From: Candidatus Aenigmatarchaeota archaeon
Lineage (GTDB): Archaea; Aenigmatarchaeota; Aenigmatarchaeia; Aenigmatarchaeales; SZUA-1535
DNA length: 22,011 nt
NCBI GenBank assembly: GCA_015521535.1
Contig: WAOA01000041.1
Coordinates: 1-22,011, forward strand
Direction of reading: 5' to 3'
In this document: one piece after another, positions 6,898 through 14,200 of the stretch
Layout: every line of letters starts with the position of its first letter
Numbering within the stretch: position 1 is the stretch's first letter
The notes under the pieces: generated by a model
What the model saw: only the letters and a program-made list of their open reading frames with translations
The model's database searches: none
Told to the model about the DNA's origin: nothing
Translations under genes and position numbers: made by a program

Positions 6898-8811
6898 TTA
6901 TTTTGTTTTTCCTATTCTTAATGCATTCAGTATAACAGCCAAACTCAATCCTAAATCACCTATAGCAACGGCCATCCATAAACTAACAACTCCGGGAAAT
7001 GTAAGAACCGCAAAAGAACCTTTAATCGAAATGGAAGCAAAAATATTTTGCTTTACAACAGATATTGTTTTTCTGCTTAACTCAATAAGATATATTATTT
7101 TTGTTAAATCATCATGCATCAGAACAACATCCGATGTTTCTATAGCCACATCCGAGCCAATAGCACCCATTGCAATTCCAACATGCGCCTTAGCCAGAGC
7201 CGGGGCATCGTTTACACCGTCACCAACCATAACTACATGCTCATATTTTTTTAACAGTTTATCTATTACTTCGACCTTATCCTCGGGTAAAAGTTCGGCA
7301 TAATATTCGTCTATTTTAAGTTTTTTTGCGATCGCTTTTGCAACTTTTTCATTATCTCCCGTAAGCATGATTGTTTTAATTCCTCTGTTTTTTAACTCTT
7401 TAATAACGCCGTAAGACTCCTTTCTTATTCTGTCCATCAGTGCGATTATTCCTATAACCCGGTTTTTATCCCCTATTAAAACGCATGTTTTTCCTTCTCT
7501 TTCAAAATTTTCTATGAGTTTATCTGAAAAATCTATATTCTGTTCTTTAAAGAAGTTTCTATTCCCGACATAAAACATTTTTCCATTAATCTTTCCTTTT
7601 ATCCCCTTTCCCGCAATTGATGTAAACGATCTCACGTCTATTAATTTGATATTTTCTTTTTTTGCCCTTTCTATAATTGCTTGGGCAAGAGGGTGCTTTG
7701 ATTTTACTTCCAGCGAAGCCGCTATTTCCAGCACCTTTTTTTCCGAATATTCGCTCACCGTAACCACATCCGTTACTTCAGGCTTACCTTCTGTTAATGT
7801 CCCGGTTTTATCAAACACAATAACTTTAGCATTTTTAATTTCCTCGAGATAGTTACCGCCTTTTATTAAAACACCGTTTCTTGCAGCCGATGTTATGCCT
7901 GAGACCATTGAAACAGGCGTTGAAATCGCTAAAGCACACGGACAGGAAACAACAAGCAACACCAATGCTCTGTAGAACCATTCCTCGAATTCCAGACCGA
8001 AAATAAAAGTAGGAATTGTCATTACGAGAAAAGCGAGAATTACAACAAAAGGCGTGTAATGTCTTGCAAATCTGTCAATAAATGCTTCTGTTTTCGACTT
8101 TTCTTTCTGCGCTTTTTCTAAAATTTTTACTATCTTAGAGAGAGTAGTTTCTTCGGATTTTTTGGTTACCCTTATTTCAAGATAACCGTCTTCGTTGATT
8201 GTTCCCGCATAGACATTATCTCCTTTAGTTTTTAAAACAGGCATACTCTCTCCTGTAATAGGAGCCTGGTTTACCGAAGATGAACCTTTGATTACTATTC
8301 CATCCAGAGGTATTCTGTCTCCCGGTCTGATAATAATAATATCTCCTACTTTTACTTCGTGAACATGTACCTCAACTTCTTTACCGTTTCTCTTAACTCT
8401 CGCCCTTTCCGGTGCAAGTTTCAAGAGAGATGCTATCGATTTTCTCGCTCTTTCCGCCGCGTACTCTTCCAGAGATTCGGCAATATAAAACAAAAATATA
8501 ACGGCCGCTCCTTCTTCTCCGTGACCTATAGCAAAAGCGCCGAATGTAGCGATTGTGACGAGAAGATTTATACCTATCCTTCCTTTTAATAATGCGGAAA
8601 TACCGTTTTTTACGATAACATGGCCGGCGACTATTACTACGCTTAAAAATAGAAGTTGTGCGTAAAATTTAAAGGATGTAAAAAACTCCAGATAAAGCCC
8701 GCTCCCGAGCAAAATCCCAGCAAACGCTATTATAATGAGTTTTCTTTTCAGACTTTCCCCTATTTTTAAATCTCTGCTGCATGCGCTGCATCCGTTCGTA
8801 TGTTCACGCAT
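6898..8811 (-). CDS. cadA: Zn2+/Cd2+/Pb2+-exporting P1B-type ATPase
   Basis: Membrane efflux pump for divalent soft metals. The 637-aa protein lacks an HMA domain; instead residues 8-11 form a CSAC motif in a short N-terminus. Signature motifs: TGES (about 186), SCPCALAIS in the membrane (about 289), DKTGTLT (about 332), SKHPLA, GDGVNDAP (about 530). The last helices carry FASISIKG and AVAIGDLGLSLAV; the Lys and Asp at these places mark the Zn/Cd/Pb subgroup rather than copper. AGGTGATAG lies upstream of the ATG. The gene is 53 nt after a CadC/SmtB-like repressor, which very likely controls it. Confidence 0.93.
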   Translation of the reverse strand: MREHTNGCSACSRDLKIGESLKRKLIIIAFAGILLGSGLYLEFFTSFKFYAQLLFLSVVIVAGHVIVKNGISALLKGRIGINLLVTIATFGAFAIGHGEEGAAVIFLFYIAESLEEYAAERARKSIASLLKLAPERARVKRNGKEVEVHVHEVKVGDIIIIRPGDRIPLDGIVIKGSSSVNQAPITGESMPVLKTKGDNVYAGTINEDGYLEIRVTKKSEETTLSKIVKILEKAQKEKSKTEAFIDRFARHYTPFVVILAFLVMTIPTFIFGLEFEEWFYRALVLLVVSCPCALAISTPVSMVSGITSAARNGVLIKGGNYLEEIKNAKVIVFDKTGTLTEGKPEVTDVVTVSEYSEKKVLEIAASLEVKSKHPLAQAIIERAKKENIKLIDVRSFTSIAGKGIKGKINGKMFYVGNRNFFKEQNIDFSDKLIENFEREGKTCVLIGDKNRVIGIIALMDRIRKESYGVIKELKNRGIKTIMLTGDNEKVAKAIAKKLKIDEYYAELLPEDKVEVIDKLLKKYEHVVMVGDGVNDAPALAKAHVGIAMGAIGSDVAIETSDVVLMHDDLTKIIYLIELSRKTISVVKQNIFASISIKGSFAVLTFPGVVSLWMAVAIGDLGLSLAVILNALRIGKTK

Positions 8812-8864
8812 ATTTTACTATCACCTGTAATTACTTGAAAATTAATATCAGACGTAATTTTTAC

Positions 8865-9212
8865 TTAGTGTTTTGCATGAGCAAGAGCCATTTTCATTAA
8901 ATTGATAACATGCCTATCGGCGAGAGAATAATATATCTGCTTACCGCTCTTCCTGAATTTAACGAGATTCATGTTTCTAAGTATTCTTAACTGATGCGAA
9001 ACACCTGATTGCGAGATTTTCAGCAGTTTTGATAACTCACATACGCACAATTCTTTATGTGAAAGCGCTAAAAGTATCTTTATACGTGTAGCGTCAGAAA
9101 GAGTCTTGAAGTTTTCCGTAAGTTTAAGAATGATGTCCTCTGAAGGCATTTTGGATTTGACTTCTTTAAGTAACTTTTCATTTACTTTAAAGGATTCGCA
9201 TACGGCATTCAT
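8865..9212 (-). CDS. cadC: CadC/SmtB-type metal-responsive repressor
   Basis: ArsR/SmtB-family repressor that releases DNA when it binds Cd, Pb or Zn. The ELCVCELSKLL segment is the alpha3 thiol site of CadC; together with an N-terminal Cys it would form the soft-metal site. The C-terminal helix reads DRHVINLMKMALAHAKH, an exact DxH-x10-HxxH alpha5 site as in SmtB/CzrA zinc sensors, so both known metal sites appear to be present. Recognition helix: ISQSGVSHQLRIL. I chose the ATG at 9212 because a TATATAAA box (9236-9243) is about 26 bp upstream; a longer start at 9236 (adding CSHIH) overlaps that box and has no ribosome site. It precedes the Zn/Cd ATPase gene in the same operon. Confidence 0.9.
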   Translation of the reverse strand: MNAVCESFKVNEKLLKEVKSKMPSEDIILKLTENFKTLSDATRIKILLALSHKELCVCELSKLLKISQSGVSHQLRILRNMNLVKFRKSGKQIYYSLADRHVINLMKMALAHAKH

Positions 9213-9243
9213 ATGAATATGTGAGCAATTATTCATATATAAA
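9207..9243 (-). promoter_or_regulatory. cadC-cadA promoter with palindromic operator
   Basis: TATATAAA (9236-9243) is the TATA box on the minus strand. The perfect 12-bp palindrome ATTCATATGAAT (9207-9218) covers the expected start site and start codon. A wider inverted repeat, ATATGAATA (9211-9219) against TATTCATAT (9230-9238), links operator and TATA box. This is a fitting place for repression by the CadC-like protein. Confidence 0.5.
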
Positions 9244-9273
9244 TCTTTCTTCGATTAAGCACATAAAAATACT

Positions 9274-10368
9274 CTATTTAATTTCTCTATAAACGGCTCC
9301 CCGTAAAACTTGTATATTCCTGAAAACGTATGCACCGTCTTTTTCTATTGTCCCTACCTGCTGCCATATTTGTTTGAAAGTGTCGTAAACTTCCAAATCG
9401 CCTTTAAGTATAATTGTCGGTACTTTGGTTATGTTGTATTTATTTATCAATTCTCTTCCTTCCCGTGAGTTAATATCGATTATTTTTTCATTTTCTATTG
9501 CCAAACCCATATTTATGAGTATTTGTTTATGTATCCTCACATCATAACAATCGTTACAACTTGTGTCATTGAGCATAATTAATTCAACCAGCCCTCTTAT
9601 TACACCTGTGTTTACATCAACGTAAGGAGCTCCTGTCTCGAAAATATAATAGCCATTTTTTGCTTTAGCGCCAGATTGCTTTAAATTCTGTGCTACGGAA
9701 TAAAGATCTATATCTGATGAGAGCAGTAATGCCGGTACGCGCTTGATTTCGTATTTTTTGATAATTTCATTACCTTCCGTTGAGTTAAAATCAATCTTTT
9801 TTCTTTCTGAAAAAACAACACCGCTTTGCTTTAAAGCATTTAAAACAGTATCAAAATTATAACACAACTTACACTTTGAATCTTCGATTATTATTGCAGA
9901 TACGAGGCCTGAGATTTCAAATGTTTTTGTATTTATGTAAGGAGGTTGTACGTTATTGAAAACTAATACATCTTCATTTTTCACAAAGTCCTGAAGGGAA
10001 ACTCTATCGATATCGCCTTTCAAAATCAAAGTAGGAAGTTTTTCTATCCCGTATTTTTTAATCAAATTCATTGCTTTCTCTGAAGAAATATTCAATTCTA
10101 TTTCTTTTGTAATATTAATATTCGAATTTTTTATCTGAGATATTACAGGAGTTAGATCAAAACATACATCGCATTCGGGTAAAATATATATGAGATTTAC
10201 TTCAGGAATTTTTGTCAGTTCTTCTATTTCAGTTTTTTTGATACCAACTTCATTTTTAACTTGGTATATAAGAAAAAGATTTAAAAACATAAAAACAGCA
10301 AAAGTGACAATACCTAAAACCAAAATATTCTCTTTCTGTAATTTGAATTTGTTTTTTCTTTTTTTCAT
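9274..10368 (-). CDS. Membrane-anchored protein with three thioredoxin-like repeats
   Basis: A 364-aa protein with a basic start, one membrane helix (about 15-36), then an extracytoplasmic part of three repeats of about 100 residues. Each repeat has a CxxC site (CDVC 66-69, CKLC 166-169, CNDC 271-274) about 45 residues before a KYxIxxxP motif (KYGIEKLPTL, KYEIKRVPAL, KYNITKVPTI); this Pro matches the cis-Pro of thioredoxin folds. The order in each is strand, CxxC, helix, strand, cis-Pro. Possible roles are disulfide handling or metal capture outside the membrane; the CxxC motifs are not those of a known Dsb enzyme. It is the last gene of a minus-strand envelope operon. AAGGAG lies about 10 nt upstream of the ATG. 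Confidence 0.8.
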   Translation of the reverse strand: MKKRKNKFKLQKENILVLGIVTFAVFMFLNLFLIYQVKNEVGIKKTEIEELTKIPEVNLIYILPECDVCFDLTPVISQIKNSNINITKEIELNISSEKAMNLIKKYGIEKLPTLILKGDIDRVSLQDFVKNEDVLVFNNVQPPYINTKTFEISGLVSAIIIEDSKCKLCYNFDTVLNALKQSGVVFSERKKIDFNSTEGNEIIKKYEIKRVPALLLSSDIDLYSVAQNLKQSGAKAKNGYYIFETGAPYVDVNTGVIRGLVELIMLNDTSCNDCYDVRIHKQILINMGLAIENEKIIDINSREGRELINKYNITKVPTIILKGDLEVYDTFKQIWQQVGTIEKDGAYVFRNIQVLRGAVYREIK

Positions 10369-10390
10369 TGTTACTCTTCTCCTTTTCGAT

Positions 10391-10690
10391 TTACATCATC
10401 ATATAGTGAAACATACTAATTATACTCTGATATATCATATGGAAGGGATTTAAAACGTTCATATACATTGACATTATATTTATCATTCCTTTACCGCTAT
10501 ATCCTCCGCAACCCGTATGCTGAATTTTTCCGTTTCCTTGGTTTCCGCACATAATTTGTTCCATTGATTCATAATTTCCCGTTTCTGTGTTTTCCATCAT
10601 ATTCATATGCATACCCATATATGCTGATACAGGATATATGCTTAGTGTTGCTACGATTAGTGATGTTAAGATATAAATTAATCTTCTCAC
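10391..10690 (-). CDS. Secreted Met/His-rich small protein, probable metal binder
   Basis: A protein of 99 aa when started at the GTG at 10690, which has AGGTGA 5 nt upstream; an earlier GTG at 10699 is itself part of that ribosome site. A signal peptide-like helix (about 4-24, ending PVSA) is followed by YMGMHMNMM and a Met-rich C-terminus (GMINIMSMYM, FHYMMM). About one residue in six is Met, with two Cys (QIMCGN, HTGCGG). Met-rich motifs of this kind bind Cu+ or Ag+ in exported copper proteins. No family recognised. Given a DUF411 protein two genes upstream, binding of copper outside the cell is a reasonable inference. Confidence 0.7.
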   Translation of the reverse strand: MRRLIYILTSLIVATLSIYPVSAYMGMHMNMMENTETGNYESMEQIMCGNQGNGKIQHTGCGGYSGKGMINIMSMYMNVLNPFHMIYQSIISMFHYMMM

Positions 10691-10711
10691 AATTCTCACC
10701 TTTTTAACTTC

Positions 10712-10945
10712 TTAACATCCACCTACCATTCCAGGAAGATTTTCTATATTCTTCTTCAAAATATCAGAAGATTTACCTGTTGAAGAACTGTACTGAGATA
10801 CCTTTACTGAAAGTTCCTCTACTGTATTTTTTATTTCTACAAGTTCTACAGCCTGTATAGTTGAGATTATTATCAAAACCCCCAGAATTACCGCTGCTAT
10901 TTTTGTTTTTATATTACGCTTTTCTACCTTTCTTTTACGCTTCAT
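10712..10945 (-). CDS. Small anchored protein ending in ENLPGMVGGC
   Basis: About 77 aa. A strongly basic N-terminus (MKRKRKVEKR) is followed by one membrane helix (about 15-33), a predicted coiled-coil-like stretch (LVEIKNTVEELSVKVSQ) and a short Ser-rich linker. The C-terminus is ENLPGMVGGC, identical in ten residues to that of the 245-aa anchored protein two genes upstream. The C-terminal Cys is the only Cys. The ATG at 10945 has GAGGTGAG just upstream, so the GTG at 10954 is less likely. Function unknown; the shared peptide may be a metal ligand, a binding tag or a processing signal. Confidence 0.75.
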   Translation of the reverse strand: MKRKRKVEKRNIKTKIAAVILGVLIIISTIQAVELVEIKNTVEELSVKVSQYSSSTGKSSDILKKNIENLPGMVGGC

Positions 10946-10957
10946 ATTCCTCACCTC

Positions 10958-11416
10958 TTATATTCTCATAAACTCTTTTGTCTCACCCTTTGAAACGGCG
11001 AATATCACGAATTCTTCTGTTTTTTCACCCGGCATTCCAGGTGAACCTGAAGGCATTCCCGGTAAGGCTATACCTTCTATATTTGGCTGCTCTTCCAAAA
11101 GTTTTTTTATAGCTTCTATTGGTATGTGACCCTCAACATAATATCTTCCGATTTTAACCGTATGACAACTCCATAATTCGCGAGGTATTTTAAGAGTTTC
11201 TTTAATATTTTCAATATTCTGTGTCTCTCTTGTTTTTACTTCAAAACCTTCTGATTTAAGATAGTCGCCATATATCTTACAGCAGCCGCATGTAGGAGAG
11301 TAATAAAGTTCCGCAGTATACTTTACCTGATTATTTCCACTAATACTCGTAAAAGTAAATATTAATGAAAGCGAAACCGGTATAATAAGAGCGAGTAAAA
11401 TATATTCTCTTTTCAT
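10958..11416 (-). CDS. DUF411 / CopG-like exported metal-binding protein
   Basis: A 152-aa protein with an N-terminal membrane or signal helix (about 6-24) and a DUF411 domain: YYSPTCGCCKIYGDYL, LWSCHTV, YVEGHIP and IALPGMPSGSPGMPG. The family binds copper through the CGCC site and a later Cys and is found in copper and silver resistance loci. Normal length for the family. The ATG at 11416 is preferred: GGAGGT lies 7 nt upstream, and that ribosome site is made of the codons for the VGGC end of the upstream gene. Start follows that gene's stop by one base, so translation is probably coupled. Probable role: holding or passing Cu+ outside the membrane. Confidence 0.85.
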   Translation of the reverse strand: MKREYILLALIIPVSLSLIFTFTSISGNNQVKYTAELYYSPTCGCCKIYGDYLKSEGFEVKTRETQNIENIKETLKIPRELWSCHTVKIGRYYVEGHIPIEAIKKLLEEQPNIEGIALPGMPSGSPGMPGEKTEEFVIFAVSKGETKEFMRI

Positions 11417-11417
11417 G

Positions 11418-12152
11418 CTAACAACCTCCAACCATTCCAGGTAGATTTTCGATTTGATTAATATCCTTTCCCGCTACTTGTACAGCCAAAGATATCATAC
11501 CTTTAGGATAAAATGCGGTTTTCCATTTCATCGCTTCTCTCAAAATCTCTGCATCACTATAGTTTGTATATTTCATCAGCGCAAGGGTGAGAGCCTGTAA
11601 AGCAGGATTATGCTGACATCCGCATCGTAAATTTCCCTGAGCATCTATTCCCTGCGGGCCAACTCCGCAGCAAAACTCGCAGCTTATGCCGCGAGGAGCT
11701 GCTGCAAGGTTTAGATATCTCTGCCATGTCTCAGGATCATTATTTTTCACTTCCTCCTTAAGCGAATAATACCATCTGGCAAGGTAATTAAGAGAATTGG
11801 TTATATCATCGAACGTTATTCCTCCGAGTTTTTCGCTATATTCAGGTGTACCAGAAGGAAAGATTATTTCAATCACTTCTTCTTCTGAATTTGCGTTCTT
11901 GAGTTCAGGAAAAACGGTTGCGATGGCCATTGCGGTAGAAGAAATTTTTGATACATCTACATCGGAAAGATCTACTGAAGAAATTACCCTCGACGCCTTT
12001 GAACTTTCACTGCTCGGAGAGAAAGATTCCAGATTATTTTTAATTTCTAGTATTTGAAGGTGATTGAAAAATACAATTCCCGAGACTATAACAAGCACCA
12101 AAATTGTTAAATTTTCGAATTTTGTTTTTTTCGTTTTCCGTGACATATTCAT
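11418..12152 (-). CDS. Anchored Cys-cluster protein ending in ENLPGMVGGC
   Basis: About 244 aa. One N-terminal membrane helix (about 15-32) is followed by a Ser-rich linker and a soluble extracytoplasmic part. At about 157-182 lies a Cys cluster, ISCEFCCGVG then RCGCQHN, followed by a helical domain (LTLALMKYTNYSDAEIL, EAMKWKTAFYP). It ends in ENLPGMVGGC, the same as the 77-aa protein two genes downstream. The Cys/His cluster looks like a metal site; I recall similar CCG...CGCxH domains in proteins of small archaea and bacteria, but I cannot name a family. First gene of the operon down to 9274. TATA box at 12173-12182 suggests a leaderless start at the ATG 12152 (GTG 12155 is the alternative). 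Confidence 0.75.
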   Translation of the reverse strand: MNMSRKTKKTKFENLTILVLVIVSGIVFFNHLQILEIKNNLESFSPSSESSKASRVISSVDLSDVDVSKISSTAMAIATVFPELKNANSEEEVIEIIFPSGTPEYSEKLGGITFDDITNSLNYLARWYYSLKEEVKNNDPETWQRYLNLAAAPRGISCEFCCGVGPQGIDAQGNLRCGCQHNPALQALTLALMKYTNYSDAEILREAMKWKTAFYPKGMISLAVQVAGKDINQIENLPGMVGGC

Positions 12153-12155
12153 CAC

Positions 12156-12182
12156 ATATATCCAATATCTGATATATTTAAA
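12156..12182 (-). promoter_or_regulatory. Envelope operon promoter with inverted repeat
   Basis: TTTAAATATA (12173-12182, minus strand TATA box) is about 26 bp before the ATG at 12152. ATATATC (12156-12162) and GATATAT (12171-12177) form a perfect 7-bp inverted repeat with an 8-bp spacer between the box and the start. The half-sites resemble the GATATATC palindrome at the copA promoter, hinting at a shared regulator. Confidence 0.4.
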
Positions 12183-12207
12183 TTTTTATATGCTTATAAA
12201 GATTTTC

Positions 12208-13158
12208 TTACACATTGATATTCCAAGTAAAAACTCTTTCAGGAACGTTGTAAACGTCTTTAATCACAAGTTTTATGTACGAAGTTTTATCTTCGAGTTT
12301 AGGGAATATTAAAATCCCTCTTCTATGATGTCCTCCGGGTGGAGAGCCTTTCCATTCAACAGGCAAATATTTATTTCCTTTATCATCCTCAAGAATTGAA
12401 ATTTCCGTCAAGTTAAAATCCAATGAACCCCAGTGTGTGTTTATCGCTATTTCAAATTTTACCTCTTTATCAAAACTAAAATCTAAAGGTTTAACTTCTA
12501 TGCTTACACGGTTTTCGTTGTTTGTTTTTGAAGGTAGTTCGGTTTGTATGGTATTCGTTCCCGGATTTACTTTATCTATTGAAACGGAAGTATCTGATAA
12601 AGAGGTCGTGAGAAATGCAAGAAAGACTATAGGTATCGATAACGCTATTGTAAGATTTCTTATAAATTTCATATCGTAACTAAAAAGTTTGCGGGAAAAT
12701 CCTCTGTTTTTGAAAAGTTTATTTTTCTGTATTATGTGAAGCATAAATACGATTCCTATGAAATTAGAAAAGATACCGAGTGTTAGGAATGCAACTTGGT
12801 ATTTAGATAAAAATAAAGCAACCGCAGATAATCCTATAATAGGAAGAGTATCTGCAATATGGTGTAAACAACACGCTACCATTGAACCCGTGGATACGCT
12901 TCCACTCGCTAAAACCTCTGTCTTTGCTGTGCTAGCCTTGCGGATATACGATCTTATATGAGTGTAAAGCCCTATCTGAATACCGAATCCTATTATAAGC
13001 GTTAACATCCAAGGCCAGAATTCAAGAAATTGTTTGAAAGTGTGTTCTATAGAATTTGCTAGAGTTAAGATGAATAAATATATAAGAAAAAGCCCTCCCG
13101 AACCTATAATACCGTTTTTTATACATTTATGAGTTACCGATTCTTTAGGTTTTTTCAT
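12208..13158 (-). CDS. Polytopic membrane protein with CCxHH motif and exported C-terminal domain
   Basis: About 316 aa. Residues 1-185 contain roughly five or six membrane helices; the segment STGSMVACCLHHIADTLP places CC and HH at the membrane, a likely metal site. Residues 190-316 form an exported beta-rich domain with DKGNKYLPVEWKG, PPGGHHRRGILIFP and a final VFTWNI. The GGHH motif is a second possible metal site. I recognise the arrangement from metal-related membrane proteins but no named family. The ATG at 13158 overlaps the stop of the upstream gene (ATGA), suggesting coupling; an ATG at 13170 is the alternative. A metal sensing, carrying or resistance role is inferred from motifs and neighbours. 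Confidence 0.75.
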   Translation of the reverse strand: MKKPKESVTHKCIKNGIIGSGGLFLIYLFILTLANSIEHTFKQFLEFWPWMLTLIIGFGIQIGLYTHIRSYIRKASTAKTEVLASGSVSTGSMVACCLHHIADTLPIIGLSAVALFLSKYQVAFLTLGIFSNFIGIVFMLHIIQKNKLFKNRGFSRKLFSYDMKFIRNLTIALSIPIVFLAFLTTSLSDTSVSIDKVNPGTNTIQTELPSKTNNENRVSIEVKPLDFSFDKEVKFEIAINTHWGSLDFNLTEISILEDDKGNKYLPVEWKGSPPGGHHRRGILIFPKLEDKTSYIKLVIKDVYNVPERVFTWNINV

Positions 13159-13655
13159 AATAATACCCATGAAATTAGTAAAAATATCAGACTGGATATT
13201 ACAAGTAAACTTAAAGTTATTACAATTTTCTGAAACGGAATTACACGCTTTTTTATCATATCTCCGATATGAAAAGCAACTATCGTTACCAAAGTTCCTG
13301 TTATCATACCTAATAGTAATTTATCTATGCCGAATATCGTATAGCGTAAATCTCCTATAAGTCCAGCGTAGTAAAAAGGTATTACCGTTAAGAGAAATGC
13401 TACAATAACTAAAACATAATTTTGAAAGGGTATATATTCCTTTTTAATCTTTTTAGCAGCCCATAAAACAGTTGAAACTATGAATGCTCCTATCCATATA
13501 CCCACAATTGTATCATCGATTCCGTAAAACCTTGTTATTGCTACTCCGGATCCTACCGCTGCTGTACATAAAGGACAGTGTGCCTTGGCGTATGCAAAAA
13601 GTCCTGTAATAGCCGAAATGAAACCTTTGAATAAATTCTGCAATCTCCTTTTCAT
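13155..13655 (-). CDS. Integral membrane protein with CPLC motif
   Basis: A 166-aa protein with about five membrane helices. Near the first helix is AHCPLCTAAVGSG, a CPLC redox- or metal-type motif, followed by a GIDDTIVGIWIGAF helix. Proteins with this CPxC-AAVG start occur in small-genome archaea and bacteria, with no known function. The motif could exchange disulfides with the thioredoxin-like proteins of the cluster or bind a metal, but this is inference. It overlaps the next gene by 4 nt. A TATA-like stretch at 13663-13670 is too close to the ATG to serve it as a leaderless start, so the message may come from further upstream. Confidence 0.75.
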   Translation of the reverse strand: MKRRLQNLFKGFISAITGLFAYAKAHCPLCTAAVGSGVAITRFYGIDDTIVGIWIGAFIVSTVLWAAKKIKKEYIPFQNYVLVIVAFLLTVIPFYYAGLIGDLRYTIFGIDKLLLGMITGTLVTIVAFHIGDMIKKRVIPFQKIVITLSLLVISSLIFLLISWVLL

Positions 13656-13679
13656 AGAATAAATATAAAATGAAACAAC

Positions 13680-13710
13680 CCTTAAGATTTAAGGTGAAAC
13701 CAGTTTCACC
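13680..13710. promoter_or_regulatory. Two overlapping inverted repeats, candidate operator
   Basis: CCTTAA-GAT-TTAAGG (13680-13694) runs directly into GGTGAAAC-CA-GTTTCACC (13693-13710), the second with perfect 8-bp arms. They lie between the membrane-bound regulator gene and the CPLC gene, and overlap the regulator's TGA stop (13706-13708). An operator for the downstream genes is likelier than a terminator, because no U-rich run follows. Confidence 0.45.
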
Positions 13711-14200
13711 CGTTCCTTTTAATTACTACCATGTTTGTCATTCCTCTTCTTCTCCTTTCCACGAGATTTTTCACTTCAAGTTTATCTAGTATTCTGCTTA
13801 CTTTTGCCTTGGAAAATCCTGTTTTTTCGACTAACTCACTTTGAAAAACAGCTCCACCGGAATTAGCAATTATTTCAAAAACTTTCTTTTCATCTTCGCC
13901 GAGAGATTTTATAACAATTTTAGAGGTTTTATTTTCCTTCCCTATAATTTTTCCGAAGTTTATCCATAGATATATGCCTGCTAAAAGTATTAGAAAAGAA
14001 ATAGTAAACCCTATGTAACTTATAAGTGGAATATTTTGTGCGTGCGGACATTCTTCTGGCATATTCACTCCGCATACTTGCTGACATTCTATTGCCTGGA
14101 TTTTCATGATATCATCTGTAAACATGAAGAAAAGAATAAATAGAATTGAAGATAGAAAAATTATTCCGGTACTTATTAAACGAATTTTATTTATTTTCAT
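13706..14200 (-). CDS. Membrane-bound winged-helix regulator with Cys/His ectodomain
   Basis: A 164-aa one-component regulator. Two membrane helices (about 8-27 and 58-80) flank an outside loop with ECQQVCGVNMPEECPH (C39, C43, C51, H53), a likely metal- or redox-sensing site. The cytoplasmic C-terminal part (about 100-164) is a MarR-like winged helix: DEKKVFEII, GGAVFQSELVEKTGFSKAKV, and a basic wing RRRRGMTNMVVI. It could pass an envelope metal or thiol signal straight to DNA. GGTGAG lies 5 nt before the ATG, inside the end of the TtuA-like gene, with which it overlaps by 14 nt. A paired inverted repeat at its 3' end, ahead of the membrane protein genes, is a possible target. Confidence 0.8.
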   Translation of the reverse strand: MKINKIRLISTGIIFLSSILFILFFMFTDDIMKIQAIECQQVCGVNMPEECPHAQNIPLISYIGFTISFLILLAGIYLWINFGKIIGKENKTSKIVIKSLGEDEKKVFEIIANSGGAVFQSELVEKTGFSKAKVSRILDKLEVKNLVERRRRGMTNMVVIKRNG

